From Chloroflexota bacterium (GTDB lineage: Bacteria > Chloroflexota > Dehalococcoidia > GIF9 > UBA5620), in NCBI GenBank assembly GCA_026389735.1, contig JAPLHH010000087.1, positions 1 to 14,876 on the forward strand: DNA of 14,876 nt, in the 5' to 3' direction. Numbering within the stretch: the first letter of the stretch is position 1; every line of letters starts with the position of its first letter. Under the pieces are notes generated by a model. That model was not told where the DNA came from. It ran no database searches and was given only the letters and a program-made list of their open reading frames with translations. The position numbers and the translations under genes were made by a program. Below are positions 7,129-13,409 of the stretch, in pieces.

Positions 7129-7743
7129 TTAATCGAGGATTTGCTTCCATATCGATATCCTGTCTTGTTTTACAATCGTCCTTTGTTTTTCTACCTGCAC
7201 AGGGACTTCCCGGTATTTTGTAATCTCCTTGTACTTTGTTACTTCTTGTGTCTCAGTCCATTTCATTGCTAAATAGATATAGCAATCCTCTCCCCACATT
7301 ATGTTCTCCTGAAATCTAGCCCGGTATTGTCCTGGTGCAATCGGCAGATCAATGTTACCTCGGGAGCCAAATGTTTCCCAGATTATACGATTCGGAGTGG
7401 TAATGATTACAAAGCTGCCTGGAATCGGATTTTCGAATCTGCCAACTAGCTGGGCGTTAGGTCTGTCAATGTAAACAGGTATTATAATTCCGCCGGGGAT
7501 AACTTTATAAAACCCATCAGCGAAGACGTTGGTTTTTTCGTAGACCTCTTCGGTTACATACGGTTCAATCACCATATATGGTTCCTGTTTTATTTCGGTA
7601 GCGTAATAGGTCTCTGTAGTCTCAGTGGAGACGGTCTTGAGCGGTAAGGCAAATATGATGGCAACCAGAATGAAACCGGCGATGATACCAGCGACGAATG
7701 GCTGCCAGTTGTTTTCCTTATAATCCCAAAAGCTTGACTTCAT
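7129..7743 (-). CDS. Membrane-anchored protein of unknown function
   Basis: I do not recognise this 204-residue protein. It has a short charged N-terminus and one hydrophobic segment (about 17-36), so it is probably anchored with most of its length outside the cytoplasm. Residues 70-160 look like a beta-rich domain (GGIIIPVYIDRPN, then GSFVIITTPN and APGQYRARFQ). The segment between the membrane anchor and this domain is rich in Thr, Glu and Tyr. The C-terminal region carries a threonine/lysine/tyrosine-rich stretch, EVTKYKEITKYREVPVQVE (about 167-185), resembling the short tandem TKYxE/VPV repeats found in linkers of many surface proteins. The ATG at 7743 has AAAGG a few bases upstream. It is transcribed toward the site-2 protease gene, 96 bases away, and could be co-transcribed. 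No function can be assigned. Confidence 0.75.
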   Translation of the reverse strand: MKSSFWDYKENNWQPFVAGIIAGFILVAIIFALPLKTVSTETTETYYATEIKQEPYMVIEPYVTEEVYEKTNVFADGFYKVIPGGIIIPVYIDRPNAQLVGRFENPIPGSFVIITTPNRIIWETFGSRGNIDLPIAPGQYRARFQENIMWGEDCYIYLAMKWTETQEVTKYKEITKYREVPVQVEKQRTIVKQDRISIWKQILD

Positions 7744-7777
7744 GTTGACCTTTTGAAGAGCATTTAATAGTCTAACC

Positions 7778-7840
7778 TGTCATTCTGAGCCTTTCACCAT
7801 TGCCATTCTGACCCTGAACGGAGTGAAGGGGAAGAATCTC
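7778..7840. repeat. Dispersed intergenic repeat (TCATTCTGAG / GAAGAATCTC family)
   Basis: TGTCATTCTGAG at the left and CCTGAACGGAGTGAAGGGGAAG followed by AATCTC (7814-7840) at the right match the outer end and right arm of the hairpin element at 5588-5728. GCCATTCTGACCCTGA in the middle looks like a second partial start of the same unit. It is non-coding. Confidence 0.55.
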
Positions 7841-7855
7841 ATGTCATCCTCTGCC

Positions 7856-7987
7856 GAGATTGTCACGGCATTTCACGCCTCGCAATGACAGAATGGTATA
7901 AGGGAGATTGCCACATCACTCACGCTCTTCGCAACGACAGAAAGGGAAAACTGAGATTGCCCGGCACTCTGTATCTCGCAATGACAG
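7856..7987. repeat. Three tandem units of GAGATTG...CGCAAYGACAG
   Basis: Units lie at 7856-7891, 7904-7940 and 7953-7987, each starting GAGATTG and ending CGCAATGACAG or CGCAACGACAG. Starts are 48 and 49 bases apart. ATTGC near one end and GCAAT near the other are complementary in the third unit, so single units could fold. They fill the gap between the GNAT gene's 3' end (8033) and the membrane protein gene. The units are diverged and the spacers (12 bases) are too short for a CRISPR. Read as an intergenic palindromic repeat cluster. Confidence 0.6.
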
Positions 7988-8032
7988 GCGGTAATCGGGG
8001 GAATCTCTTGTTGAACTGTTCTGAAGTATAGC

Positions 8033-8518
8033 TTAACTCAACCGTTTCTGGAAGACAAGTTTATCATCGCCGGGCGCGTAGAAGTCGGCAATGCGGCAAG
8101 CCAGTTCGTAGCCTTGTGCTCGGTAAAAGCGTCTTGTTGCCTCATATTCTAGCTTGGAAGATGTCTCGATGAGAGCCAGCCTGCCCTTCGTTTCTTTAAT
8201 GTTGCCCTCGGCGAAAGTCAGCAGGGCTTTTCCTATGCCTTTACTTTGCTGAGTTGGCGCTACTGCCAACCAGTATATGTCCCAGGTACCTTCAGTCAGT
8301 GGGGTGGGCCCATAGCAAATATAGCCAGCAATTGATGAGCCGACTTCTGCCACGAAGACGAGGTAGCCCGACCGAATCGAGTCGCACAGGTAGCTATCAA
8401 GAACCTCCTCGGCTATATCTACCTCGACCGGCTTGAATTCCGGAATATTCCGTAACATTTGAATTATGGCTGGTTTGTCCTCGCTGGTCATCGGCCTGAC
8501 TTTTGGTCGCATTCTCAT
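8033..8518 (-). CDS. GNAT-family N-acetyltransferase, last gene of the lysine aminomutase operon
   Basis: This 161-residue protein has a standard GNAT fold. A beta-strand pair (VFVAEVGSSIAGYICYG, about 54-70) comes first, then WLAVAPTQQSKGIGKALL (83-100), whose QSKGIG loop binds acetyl-CoA pyrophosphate. A C-terminal RFYRAQGYE (130-138) is also typical of the family. It would transfer an acetyl group to an amine. Its ATG (8516-8518) overlaps the TGA of the upstream ATP-grasp gene as ATGA, so translation is coupled and the gene belongs to that operon. Context suggests the acceptor is a lysine- or beta-lysine-derived compound made by the operon. The known beta-lysine acetyltransferase AblB is, as I recall, clearly larger, so I do not call it that. 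The substrate is inferred; the family is firm. Confidence 0.87.
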   Translation of the reverse strand: MRMRPKVRPMTSEDKPAIIQMLRNIPEFKPVEVDIAEEVLDSYLCDSIRSGYLVFVAEVGSSIAGYICYGPTPLTEGTWDIYWLAVAPTQQSKGIGKALLTFAEGNIKETKGRLALIETSSKLEYEATRRFYRAQGYELACRIADFYAPGDDKLVFQKRLS

Positions 8519-9513
8519 CTTCTCTCAAGAGCAAGCTGCACAATCTGTTCAATAAATTGGTTGTAGGTCATCCCTGCAGCCTGAGCTTGAAGCGCTGCAC
8601 CGGCGTCAGGGGATATATCAGGATTGGGGTTTAGTTCTATGACCTTTAGCTGCTCTTCGGTATCCAGTCGAAAATCTATCCTGGCGTAGCCGCGAGAGCC
8701 CAGCAGCCTGAAAGCGAGGAGAGCAGTCTGAATGATGTGCTCTCGTAGCTCAATGTCTATTTCGGCTGGGCAGACAGCTTTGGTATGCTCGAAATAGATG
8801 CTTTGTGAGTCCCACTTGGCGGAGAAGGTGAGAATCCTGGGCATCTCAGGCGGCAATGAATATACCATTTCGGAGATGGGTAGGGCCTTGGGTTCCCTGG
8901 TTCCTAGGACTGTGACGTTGAATTCACGGCCATCAACGAACTCCTCCACCAGTGCTCTTCTCCCGAAACGCTGGCTTATTGCTGTCACTTGCTTTCCCAG
9001 TGAGGCGAAGTCGTGCACCACGCTTTCTTCTGATATGCCGTTGCTTCCATCCTCGGCGTACGGTTTCACGATGCAGGGATAGTTCAGGTGAAACAAAGAT
9101 GTGGTCTTGGGGCTTAACAGCTGGTACCTGGGTGTGTCTACCTCTATTGCTGCTAGGCGTGCCTTTGTTTTTATTTTGTCTAATCCCAGGGACAAGGCAG
9201 TTCCAGGGCAACCGGTGTAGGTTAATCCCAGCTCAGAAAGAAACTCAGTCACATAAGCCTCGGTTTCTGGGTTGCCATCGAAGCCTTCGAAGAGATTGAA
9301 CACCAAATCTGCTTCTAAGCCTTTTAGGCTTTCTCTGGCTGACTCGAGCGGTGGTAGCAGGGGTAGGCGAGCAACAGGGTATCCAGACTCAGTCAGGGCT
9401 TGGTGGATTGCCGCCACTCCATCGAGAATAGCGAGAGATGCTTTCTTTTCTACAATGTTCCCATAAAGGTCAGGGGTGGGTTCATTATAGATAATCGCTA
9501 TCCTCGGACACAC
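8515..9513 (-). CDS. D-Ala-D-Ala-ligase-like ATP-grasp enzyme B
   Basis: This 332-residue ATP-grasp carboxylate-amine ligase would form an amide bond through an acyl-phosphate. It follows the Ddl layout: VFNLFEG at 71-77 (like the Ddl VFNxxHG), LTYTGCP at 97-103, LDKIKTK at 111-117, IVKPYAEDGSNGI at 148-160, VEEFVDGREFNV at 189-200, ARIDF at 277-281 and the metal-binding ELNPNPD at 293-299. The start is GTG at 9513, with AAAGG about 9 bases upstream. It overlaps the preceding ligase gene by 16 bases and the GNAT gene by 4. The usual Ddl substrate signature is altered (ELNPNPDISPDAG rather than ENT-PGMT), and the gene sits behind lysine 2,3-aminomutase. A role outside peptidoglycan is therefore more likely. 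The actual substrates are unknown. Confidence 0.87.
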   Translation of the reverse strand: MCPRIAIIYNEPTPDLYGNIVEKKASLAILDGVAAIHQALTESGYPVARLPLLPPLESARESLKGLEADLVFNLFEGFDGNPETEAYVTEFLSELGLTYTGCPGTALSLGLDKIKTKARLAAIEVDTPRYQLLSPKTTSLFHLNYPCIVKPYAEDGSNGISEESVVHDFASLGKQVTAISQRFGRRALVEEFVDGREFNVTVLGTREPKALPISEMVYSLPPEMPRILTFSAKWDSQSIYFEHTKAVCPAEIDIELREHIIQTALLAFRLLGSRGYARIDFRLDTEEQLKVIELNPNPDISPDAGAALQAQAAGMTYNQFIEQIVQLALERR

Positions 9514-10505
9514 TGCGGGTACCTTTGCAAAGCGGCATTGAGTATAGCTGAAATGAGAGTCTGATAGCTCCAGCCCAGTTTGTTAGCCATAATAGGCAGA
9601 TCACTGCTCTTCGGGTTGAGTCCTGCCAGCGGATTTATCTCCAGGAAGTATGGCACCCCTTCTGGACTGAGTTTGAAGTCGAGCCTAGCAAAGTCACGGC
9701 AGCCTAAAACCTTGAAAACCTCGAGGCTTGAACTCGCAATTTCATCCAGGATGCCTGTCTCCAGCTGGGCGGGACATTCGTAGTCTACCAATTGCTCCGA
9801 TTCCCGTTTTACTTCAAGCGAATAGATAAAATAGGTACTCCTTTTCTTGGCTACAACACGCATTACGCCTAAAACCTTCGCTGGGGAATTACCGACCATG
9901 CCCACCGTCACCTCATCGCCGGCAATGAATTCCTCTACCATCACCGGCTGCCTGTAGTGCTCAAGAAGTTCTGCCGCTACTTCGGCTATTTGTGCCGCAG
10001 TCTCAGCCCGGGAACCAAGGCGAATGCCCTTGCTTGAGCCTTCGTAGACCGGCTTGACAAAAGCGGGTAACGGGAACCCGTCGAGGGGTATTTCTTTTAA
10101 CTGTCTGTAATCCGTAACCAACTGCCATCTTGGAGTGCGAATTCCTGCAGTTGACACCAACCTTTTAGTTAAGGGTTTATCCAGACATATTGCCAGGCAC
10201 TGTGGGTCTGAACCTGAATAAGGTATATCGAGCATTTCTAGGACGGCGGGTACCTGAGCCTCTCGGCTTCGATGGTTGCCCAGACCTTCGGAGATGTTGA
10301 AGACAAAATCGATGTTATTCTGGAGAATGTTATTTATGAACTCTCTACCGCCGCCCAGCTTGACCACTGAGTGCCCCGAGGTCTCTAATGCAGTGGCAAT
10401 GGCCTCTACTGTTTCAGGCGAGTCATACTCCTCGAGGGCATCCTCGGGGCAGCCTGGTGTAGAGATAACCGCCTCCTTAAGATCGTATGCGAGACCTATT
10501 TTCAT
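9498..10505 (-). CDS. D-Ala-D-Ala-ligase-like ATP-grasp enzyme A
   Basis: This 335-residue ATP-grasp ligase is homologous to but clearly different from its downstream neighbour. Motifs include FVFNISEG (67-74), IPYSGSDP (94-101), LDKPLTKRL (108-116), FVKPVYEGSSKGI (149-161), VEEFIAGDEVTVG (190-202), ARLDF (273-277) and EINPLAGLNP (289-298). Together these give the full nucleotide and magnesium site. The ATG at 10505 overlaps the aminomutase gene by 29 bases. MKIGLAYDLK is a natural first strand of the N-terminal domain, so this start is preferred. The second gene in the operon, it probably joins an amino acid (perhaps beta-lysine) to another carboxylate or amine. The presence of two non-identical ligases suggests two successive bond formations or a heterodimer. 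That is inference from context only. Confidence 0.87.
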   Translation of the reverse strand: MKIGLAYDLKEAVISTPGCPEDALEEYDSPETVEAIATALETSGHSVVKLGGGREFINNILQNNIDFVFNISEGLGNHRSREAQVPAVLEMLDIPYSGSDPQCLAICLDKPLTKRLVSTAGIRTPRWQLVTDYRQLKEIPLDGFPLPAFVKPVYEGSSKGIRLGSRAETAAQIAEVAAELLEHYRQPVMVEEFIAGDEVTVGMVGNSPAKVLGVMRVVAKKRSTYFIYSLEVKRESEQLVDYECPAQLETGILDEIASSSLEVFKVLGCRDFARLDFKLSPEGVPYFLEINPLAGLNPKSSDLPIMANKLGWSYQTLISAILNAALQRYPQCVRG

Positions 10506-11847
10506 TTCTGACTCTCACCGGTTGGAGCTGACGCTCTGTTTCGTCAGGCATCTCAGTAAGCGGGTTGTTGGCCAATGCTGCTTCGCCGGCTGGCTCGGAA
10601 ATGGCTTTGTCTCTAGGGTTCCGGTACCAGACGAAGCGTCCCTGATAATTTCTTAATACCAGGTCTTCCTTTGTTTGCGTCAACACATAGTTCGGCTGGA
10701 GAGGAACTTTGCCAGCGCCCTCGGGTAGGTCTATAACGAAGGTAGGGATGGCCAGGCCTGAGGTATAGCCACGCATGCCCTCTATTATTTTGATTCCGGT
10801 TTCTACAGGGGTGCGCAGGTGTTCCGTTCCCTGAACCTCGTCGCACTGGAAAAGATAGTAGGGGCGCACCTTTATCTTAAGGAGTCCATTACAGAGTTTT
10901 GTTTGTGTTTCCACATTATCGTTTATACCACGAAGGAGCACAGATTGATTGCTTACCGGGACTCCAGCCCGCAGGAGACGATCACAGGCTGCCGCTGATT
11001 CAGGCGTTAGCTCACGAGGGTGGTTGAACTGAGTGTTAAGCCATATCGGCCCATATTTCGATAGCATGCTGCACAACTCGTCATCTATGCGCTGCGGCAG
11101 CACCACGGGGAATCTGGTGCCGATGCGGATTATCTCAATATGGTCTATTTGCCTCAATTTGGAAATGACATCTTCTAAGCGGCGTGTGGAAAGAGTTAAG
11201 GGGTCACCGCCGGAGAGAATGACGTCTCTGATGGGTTTGTGCCTGCGGATGTAGTCTAGCATTGTCTTGATTTCACCTGGAGTGCGTACCCAGCCGCCAT
11301 TGTGCCATTCTCTTTTCCGCGTGCAGTGGCGACAAAGCATGGGACAGATGTCCGTGAGCACCATCAATAGCCTGTCTGGGTAGCGGTGGACCAGACCTGG
11401 GACCACGGAGTCTCTTTTTTCTCCAAGCGGGTCTTCAAAACCTATACTGCCGAGGGTTATCTCTTCAAAAGAGGGTATTGCTTGTTTCCTGATAGGGTCG
11501 TCAGGATCGTATATGTTGATTAGGGAGAGATAATATGGATTTACTGAAAGAGGATATTTTGAGGTTACTAATTTGAGCTGAGCTTTTTCTTTGGCTGAAA
11601 GAGGGATAAAAGTTGCTAGTTCTTCAACAGTGGTGATGCGGTTACGGAATTGCCATTTCCAGTCGTTCCAATTTTCCTCTGAAATATGGGAAAAGAACCT
11701 TTTTCTATTGATAACGGCCGTACCATCGGTAACGGCCATCTTACCTGGAGGTTCTTCTTCCTCAGCCGCCACTTCATTTCTTGTGGTGGTGATGCCTGGA
11801 GGTTCTTCTTCCTCGACTTGATTTTTTATAGCTGTTAATTCTGTCAT
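10477..11847 (-). CDS. kamA: Lysine 2,3-aminomutase (radical SAM, PLP)
   Basis: It converts L-lysine to L-beta-lysine using a 4Fe-4S cluster, S-adenosylmethionine and pyridoxal phosphate. The 456-residue protein has the CxxxCxxC cluster motif at C168, C172 and C175, GGDPL at 213-217, and PLP lysine K380 in GAGKVP. From memory of the Clostridium subterminale enzyme (C125/C129/C132, R134, D293, D330, K337), a constant offset of 43 places R177, D336, D373 and K380 exactly. The two aspartates that hold the lysine side-chain amine are therefore both present. This separates it from EpmB and glutamate 2,3-aminomutase. The N-terminus carries about 40 extra acidic low-complexity residues with a duplicated EEEEPPG. 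The ATG at 11847 has AAGGAGA 11 bases upstream (11859-11865). It is first in a four-gene overlapping operon with two ATP-grasp ligases and a GNAT. Confidence 0.92.
   Translation of the reverse strand: MTELTAIKNQVEEEEPPGITTTRNEVAAEEEEPPGKMAVTDGTAVINRKRFFSHISEENWNDWKWQFRNRITTVEELATFIPLSAKEKAQLKLVTSKYPLSVNPYYLSLINIYDPDDPIRKQAIPSFEEITLGSIGFEDPLGEKRDSVVPGLVHRYPDRLLMVLTDICPMLCRHCTRKREWHNGGWVRTPGEIKTMLDYIRRHKPIRDVILSGGDPLTLSTRRLEDVISKLRQIDHIEIIRIGTRFPVVLPQRIDDELCSMLSKYGPIWLNTQFNHPRELTPESAAACDRLLRAGVPVSNQSVLLRGINDNVETQTKLCNGLLKIKVRPYYLFQCDEVQGTEHLRTPVETGIKIIEGMRGYTSGLAIPTFVIDLPEGAGKVPLQPNYVLTQTKEDLVLRNYQGRFVWYRNPRDKAISEPAGEAALANNPLTEMPDETERQLQPVRVRNENRSRIRS
11744..11814 (-). repeat. Short in-frame duplication in the aminomutase N-terminus
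   Basis: CCTGGAGGTTCTTCTTCCTC occurs exactly at 11744-11763 and 11795-11814, 51 bases apart. It gives two EEEEPPG segments 17 residues apart in a low-complexity tail that precedes the catalytic domain. Confidence 0.8.
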
Positions 11848-11929
11848 CTATTATTGATTCTCCTTAATTTATTATATTAAAATGCTGAGTAAATTATGAA
11901 ACATTATAAATGAAATACTTTTCATTAAC

Positions 11930-11958
11930 ACGCTAACATACTTTTTTCTGTTTGTCAA
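11930..11958 (-). promoter_or_regulatory. Possible promoter for the aminomutase operon
   Basis: On the minus strand a perfect TTGACA (11953-11958) is followed after 17 bases by TAGCGT (11930-11935), a weak -10 with three of six matches. It lies about 80 bases upstream of the ATG at 11847 in an AT-rich divergent region. Because the -10 is poor, the true start may lie elsewhere in the same stretch. Confidence 0.35.
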
Positions 11959-12010
11959 TATTTTTTGGGGGATTTAATCTTAATTTTTTAAAAAGTGAAT
12001 AAATCACAGT

Positions 12011-12039
12011 TTGACAAAGGCAGGCATAACCTTTAATAT
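12011..12039 (+). promoter_or_regulatory. Sigma70-type promoter for the lipoprotein gene
   Basis: TTGACA (12011-12016) is followed by 17 bases and then TAATAT (12034-12039, four of six matches). It ends 52 bases before the ATG at 12092 and points toward the plus-strand genes. TTTGTCAA (11951-11958) and TTTGACAA (12010-12017), the two opposite -35 regions, face away from each other. Confidence 0.58.
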
Positions 12040-12091
12040 TTTTTGTCTGTGCTGAAACTCATCTAAAAAAGGCATATTGTGGAGAGTATCT

Positions 12092-12562
12092 ATGAATATT
12101 AAGAATAATAGTTATTGGTTGGTAGTTTGCGTTACTATAGCGCTAGGTCTAGTGGCTGTGTTACTTGGGGGCTGTGGAAAGAAAGAGGTCAGCCCACAGG
12201 GCGGTGTTATAAGCGAGGTTACAATGGCGGCAGCCGTGGACAGCAATGATCGGCCGCTCCAGCCCACCGGTGTTTTTACTGTCGACACTGAGGCGTTTTA
12301 CTGCTCGCTTAGGTTATCCCATTTTCCGCCTGGCACCAAGATAAAGGCGGAGTGGATATTTGTGGGGGGCGAGACGATGATTGGAATTGCCGAGAACACT
12401 GTATTAGCTTCGTACATTGGAACCCCTGAGGGTGATGGTTACACTTCTGTAACATTGGAGCGTCCTGATCTCGCTGGCGTTAAATGGCCGAAGGGAGACT
12501 ATAAAGTGGTTTTTTCTGTTGAGGGAGATGAAAAGGGCAGTGCGTCTTTCAAGGTGGAATAG
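12092..12562 (+). CDS. Small lipoprotein of unknown function
   Basis: The 156-residue product begins with a lysine-containing N-terminus, a hydrophobic segment (8-27) and the lipobox LLGGC with the lipidated cysteine at 28. It should therefore be exported and lipid-anchored. The mature part is a small, probably beta-rich domain: GVFTVDTEAFYCSLRLSHFP near 65-85, and KGDYKVVFSVEGDEKGSASF near the end. This resembles generic immunoglobulin-like or ligand-binding surface domains, but I cannot assign a family. ATG at 12092 is chosen because GGAGAG lies 5 bases upstream (12081-12086). An in-frame TTG at 12077 would only add residues before the signal. A good promoter lies at 12011-12039. The next gene follows after 48 bases and may be co-transcribed. 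Confidence 0.82.
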   Translation: MNIKNNSYWLVVCVTIALGLVAVLLGGCGKKEVSPQGGVISEVTMAAAVDSNDRPLQPTGVFTVDTEAFYCSLRLSHFPPGTKIKAEWIFVGGETMIGIAENTVLASYIGTPEGDGYTSVTLERPDLAGVKWPKGDYKVVFSVEGDEKGSASFKVE

Positions 12563-12610
12563 TGAAGTTTGTCCCAAATGGGGCTAATCACCTAGTCTGA
12601 AAAGAGTACC

Positions 12611-13180
12611 ATGGCAAGAGAGGCCAACACTGTCTATTTCGATTCTCCCGGCGCTGAGAATACAGGGGAGACATTGAGGCTGGCTAAAGCCAGGGCTGAG
12701 GAGCTTGGCATAAAGAGCATTGTGGTGGCTTCAACGACGGGTGACACTGGGGTTAGGGCTGCCGAAGAGTTTAAGAACTATAAAGTTGTTGTGGTATCAC
12801 ACGCCGCTGGCTTCAAGGCTCCGGGTGCTCAGGAGCTTACTCCAGAAAATAAGGCAAGAATAGAGAAGCTGGGGGCGGAGATTTTCACCGGCTCTCATGC
12901 CTTTGGTGGCATAGCTCATGCGGTAAGGAAGACTTTTGGCACCCATGTCCTCGGGGATTTCATGGCCAATACGTTGAGGATGTTTGGCCAGGGGATGAAG
13001 GTGGCCATTGAGATAAGCCTCATGGCTGCTGACGCTGGTCTTGTAAGCCCGGATGAGGAGGTCATAGCGATAGCTGGGACGGCAAGAGGGTCCGACACAG
13101 CTATTGTGGTTAAACCAGCACATGCCCACGATGCCTTCTCTCTTAAGGTGGAAGAGATAATCTGCAAGCCACGGCTGTAA
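12611..13180 (+). CDS. Stand-alone pyruvate-kinase C-terminal-like alpha/beta domain protein
   Basis: This 189-residue cytoplasmic protein resembles the C-terminal (allosteric) domain of pyruvate kinase on its own, a family known mainly from archaea and anaerobic bacteria and without an assigned role. Visible features are an alpha/beta pattern with NTGETLRLAKARAEELGIKSIVVASTTGDTG (about 17-47), VVVVSHAAGF (58-67), LGAEIFTGSHAFGGI (86-100) and EEVIAIAGTARGSDTAIVV (149-167). There is no catalytic pyruvate kinase barrel, so it is not an enzyme of glycolysis by sequence. The ATG at 12611 has only a weak AAAGAG upstream. The gene ends 12 bases before the broken mutS copy. The original gene order was probably this gene followed by mutS. 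Confidence 0.8.
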   Translation: MAREANTVYFDSPGAENTGETLRLAKARAEELGIKSIVVASTTGDTGVRAAEEFKNYKVVVVSHAAGFKAPGAQELTPENKARIEKLGAEIFTGSHAFGGIAHAVRKTFGTHVLGDFMANTLRMFGQGMKVAIEISLMAADAGLVSPDEEVIAIAGTARGSDTAIVVKPAHAHDAFSLKVEEIICKPRL

Positions 13181-13192
13181 CGGCTTATTTCT

Positions 13193-13354
13193 ATGCCATT
13201 AGCAGCCCTTGTAACTCCTCTCAGGCGGCAATATCTCAAAATCAAGCAGCGATATCCCGGGGCTATAGTTTTCTTCAGGCTGGGTGATTTCTACGAGACC
13301 TTCGACGATGACGCCAAAACTAGTGTGCGATAGCTGGAAATCAGCTTAACCTCT
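13193..13354 (+). pseudogene. mutS: Broken 5' end of a mutS copy
   Basis: Reading from the ATG at 13193 gives 46 residues that match the mismatch-recognition N-terminus of MutS ([20 protein letters not shown], then [16 protein letters not shown]). A TAG follows at 13331-13333. The frame past the stop, LEISLTS (13334-13354), still fits MutS, where a codon such as GAG or CAG would be expected. Homology then ends. The phenylalanine of the FYE motif is present but the rest of MutS is missing, so no mismatch-repair protein can result. It is a 5' fragment with a nonsense change. An apparently intact mutS begins at 14767. Over the shared 104 bases the two differ at about ten sites, nine of them synonymous. 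Confidence 0.85.
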
Positions 13355-13409
13355 ATGATAATATTTGAGCGATTGCATTGTCGGCTTTATCTCAGTGGCG
13401 GAGGTTAGT

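Noticed and set aside
7856..7987. CRISPR array
   Set aside because: Only three diverged units with 12-base gaps, no identical repeats, no cas genes in the window.
8515..10505. True D-alanine--D-alanine ligases (ddl) for peptidoglycan
   Set aside because: No mur genes nearby, changed substrate motifs, two different copies in a lysine aminomutase operon.
10477..11847. EF-P lysine modification enzyme EpmB or glutamate 2,3-aminomutase
   Set aside because: Both substrate aspartates of lysine 2,3-aminomutase fall in register (D336 and D373), and no epmA or efp gene is adjacent.
13365..13409. TTG at 13365 as start of the membrane HD-GYP gene
   Set aside because: GGAGG lies 5 bases before the ATG at 13410, and the extra 15 residues look like untranslated DNA following the mutS remnant.
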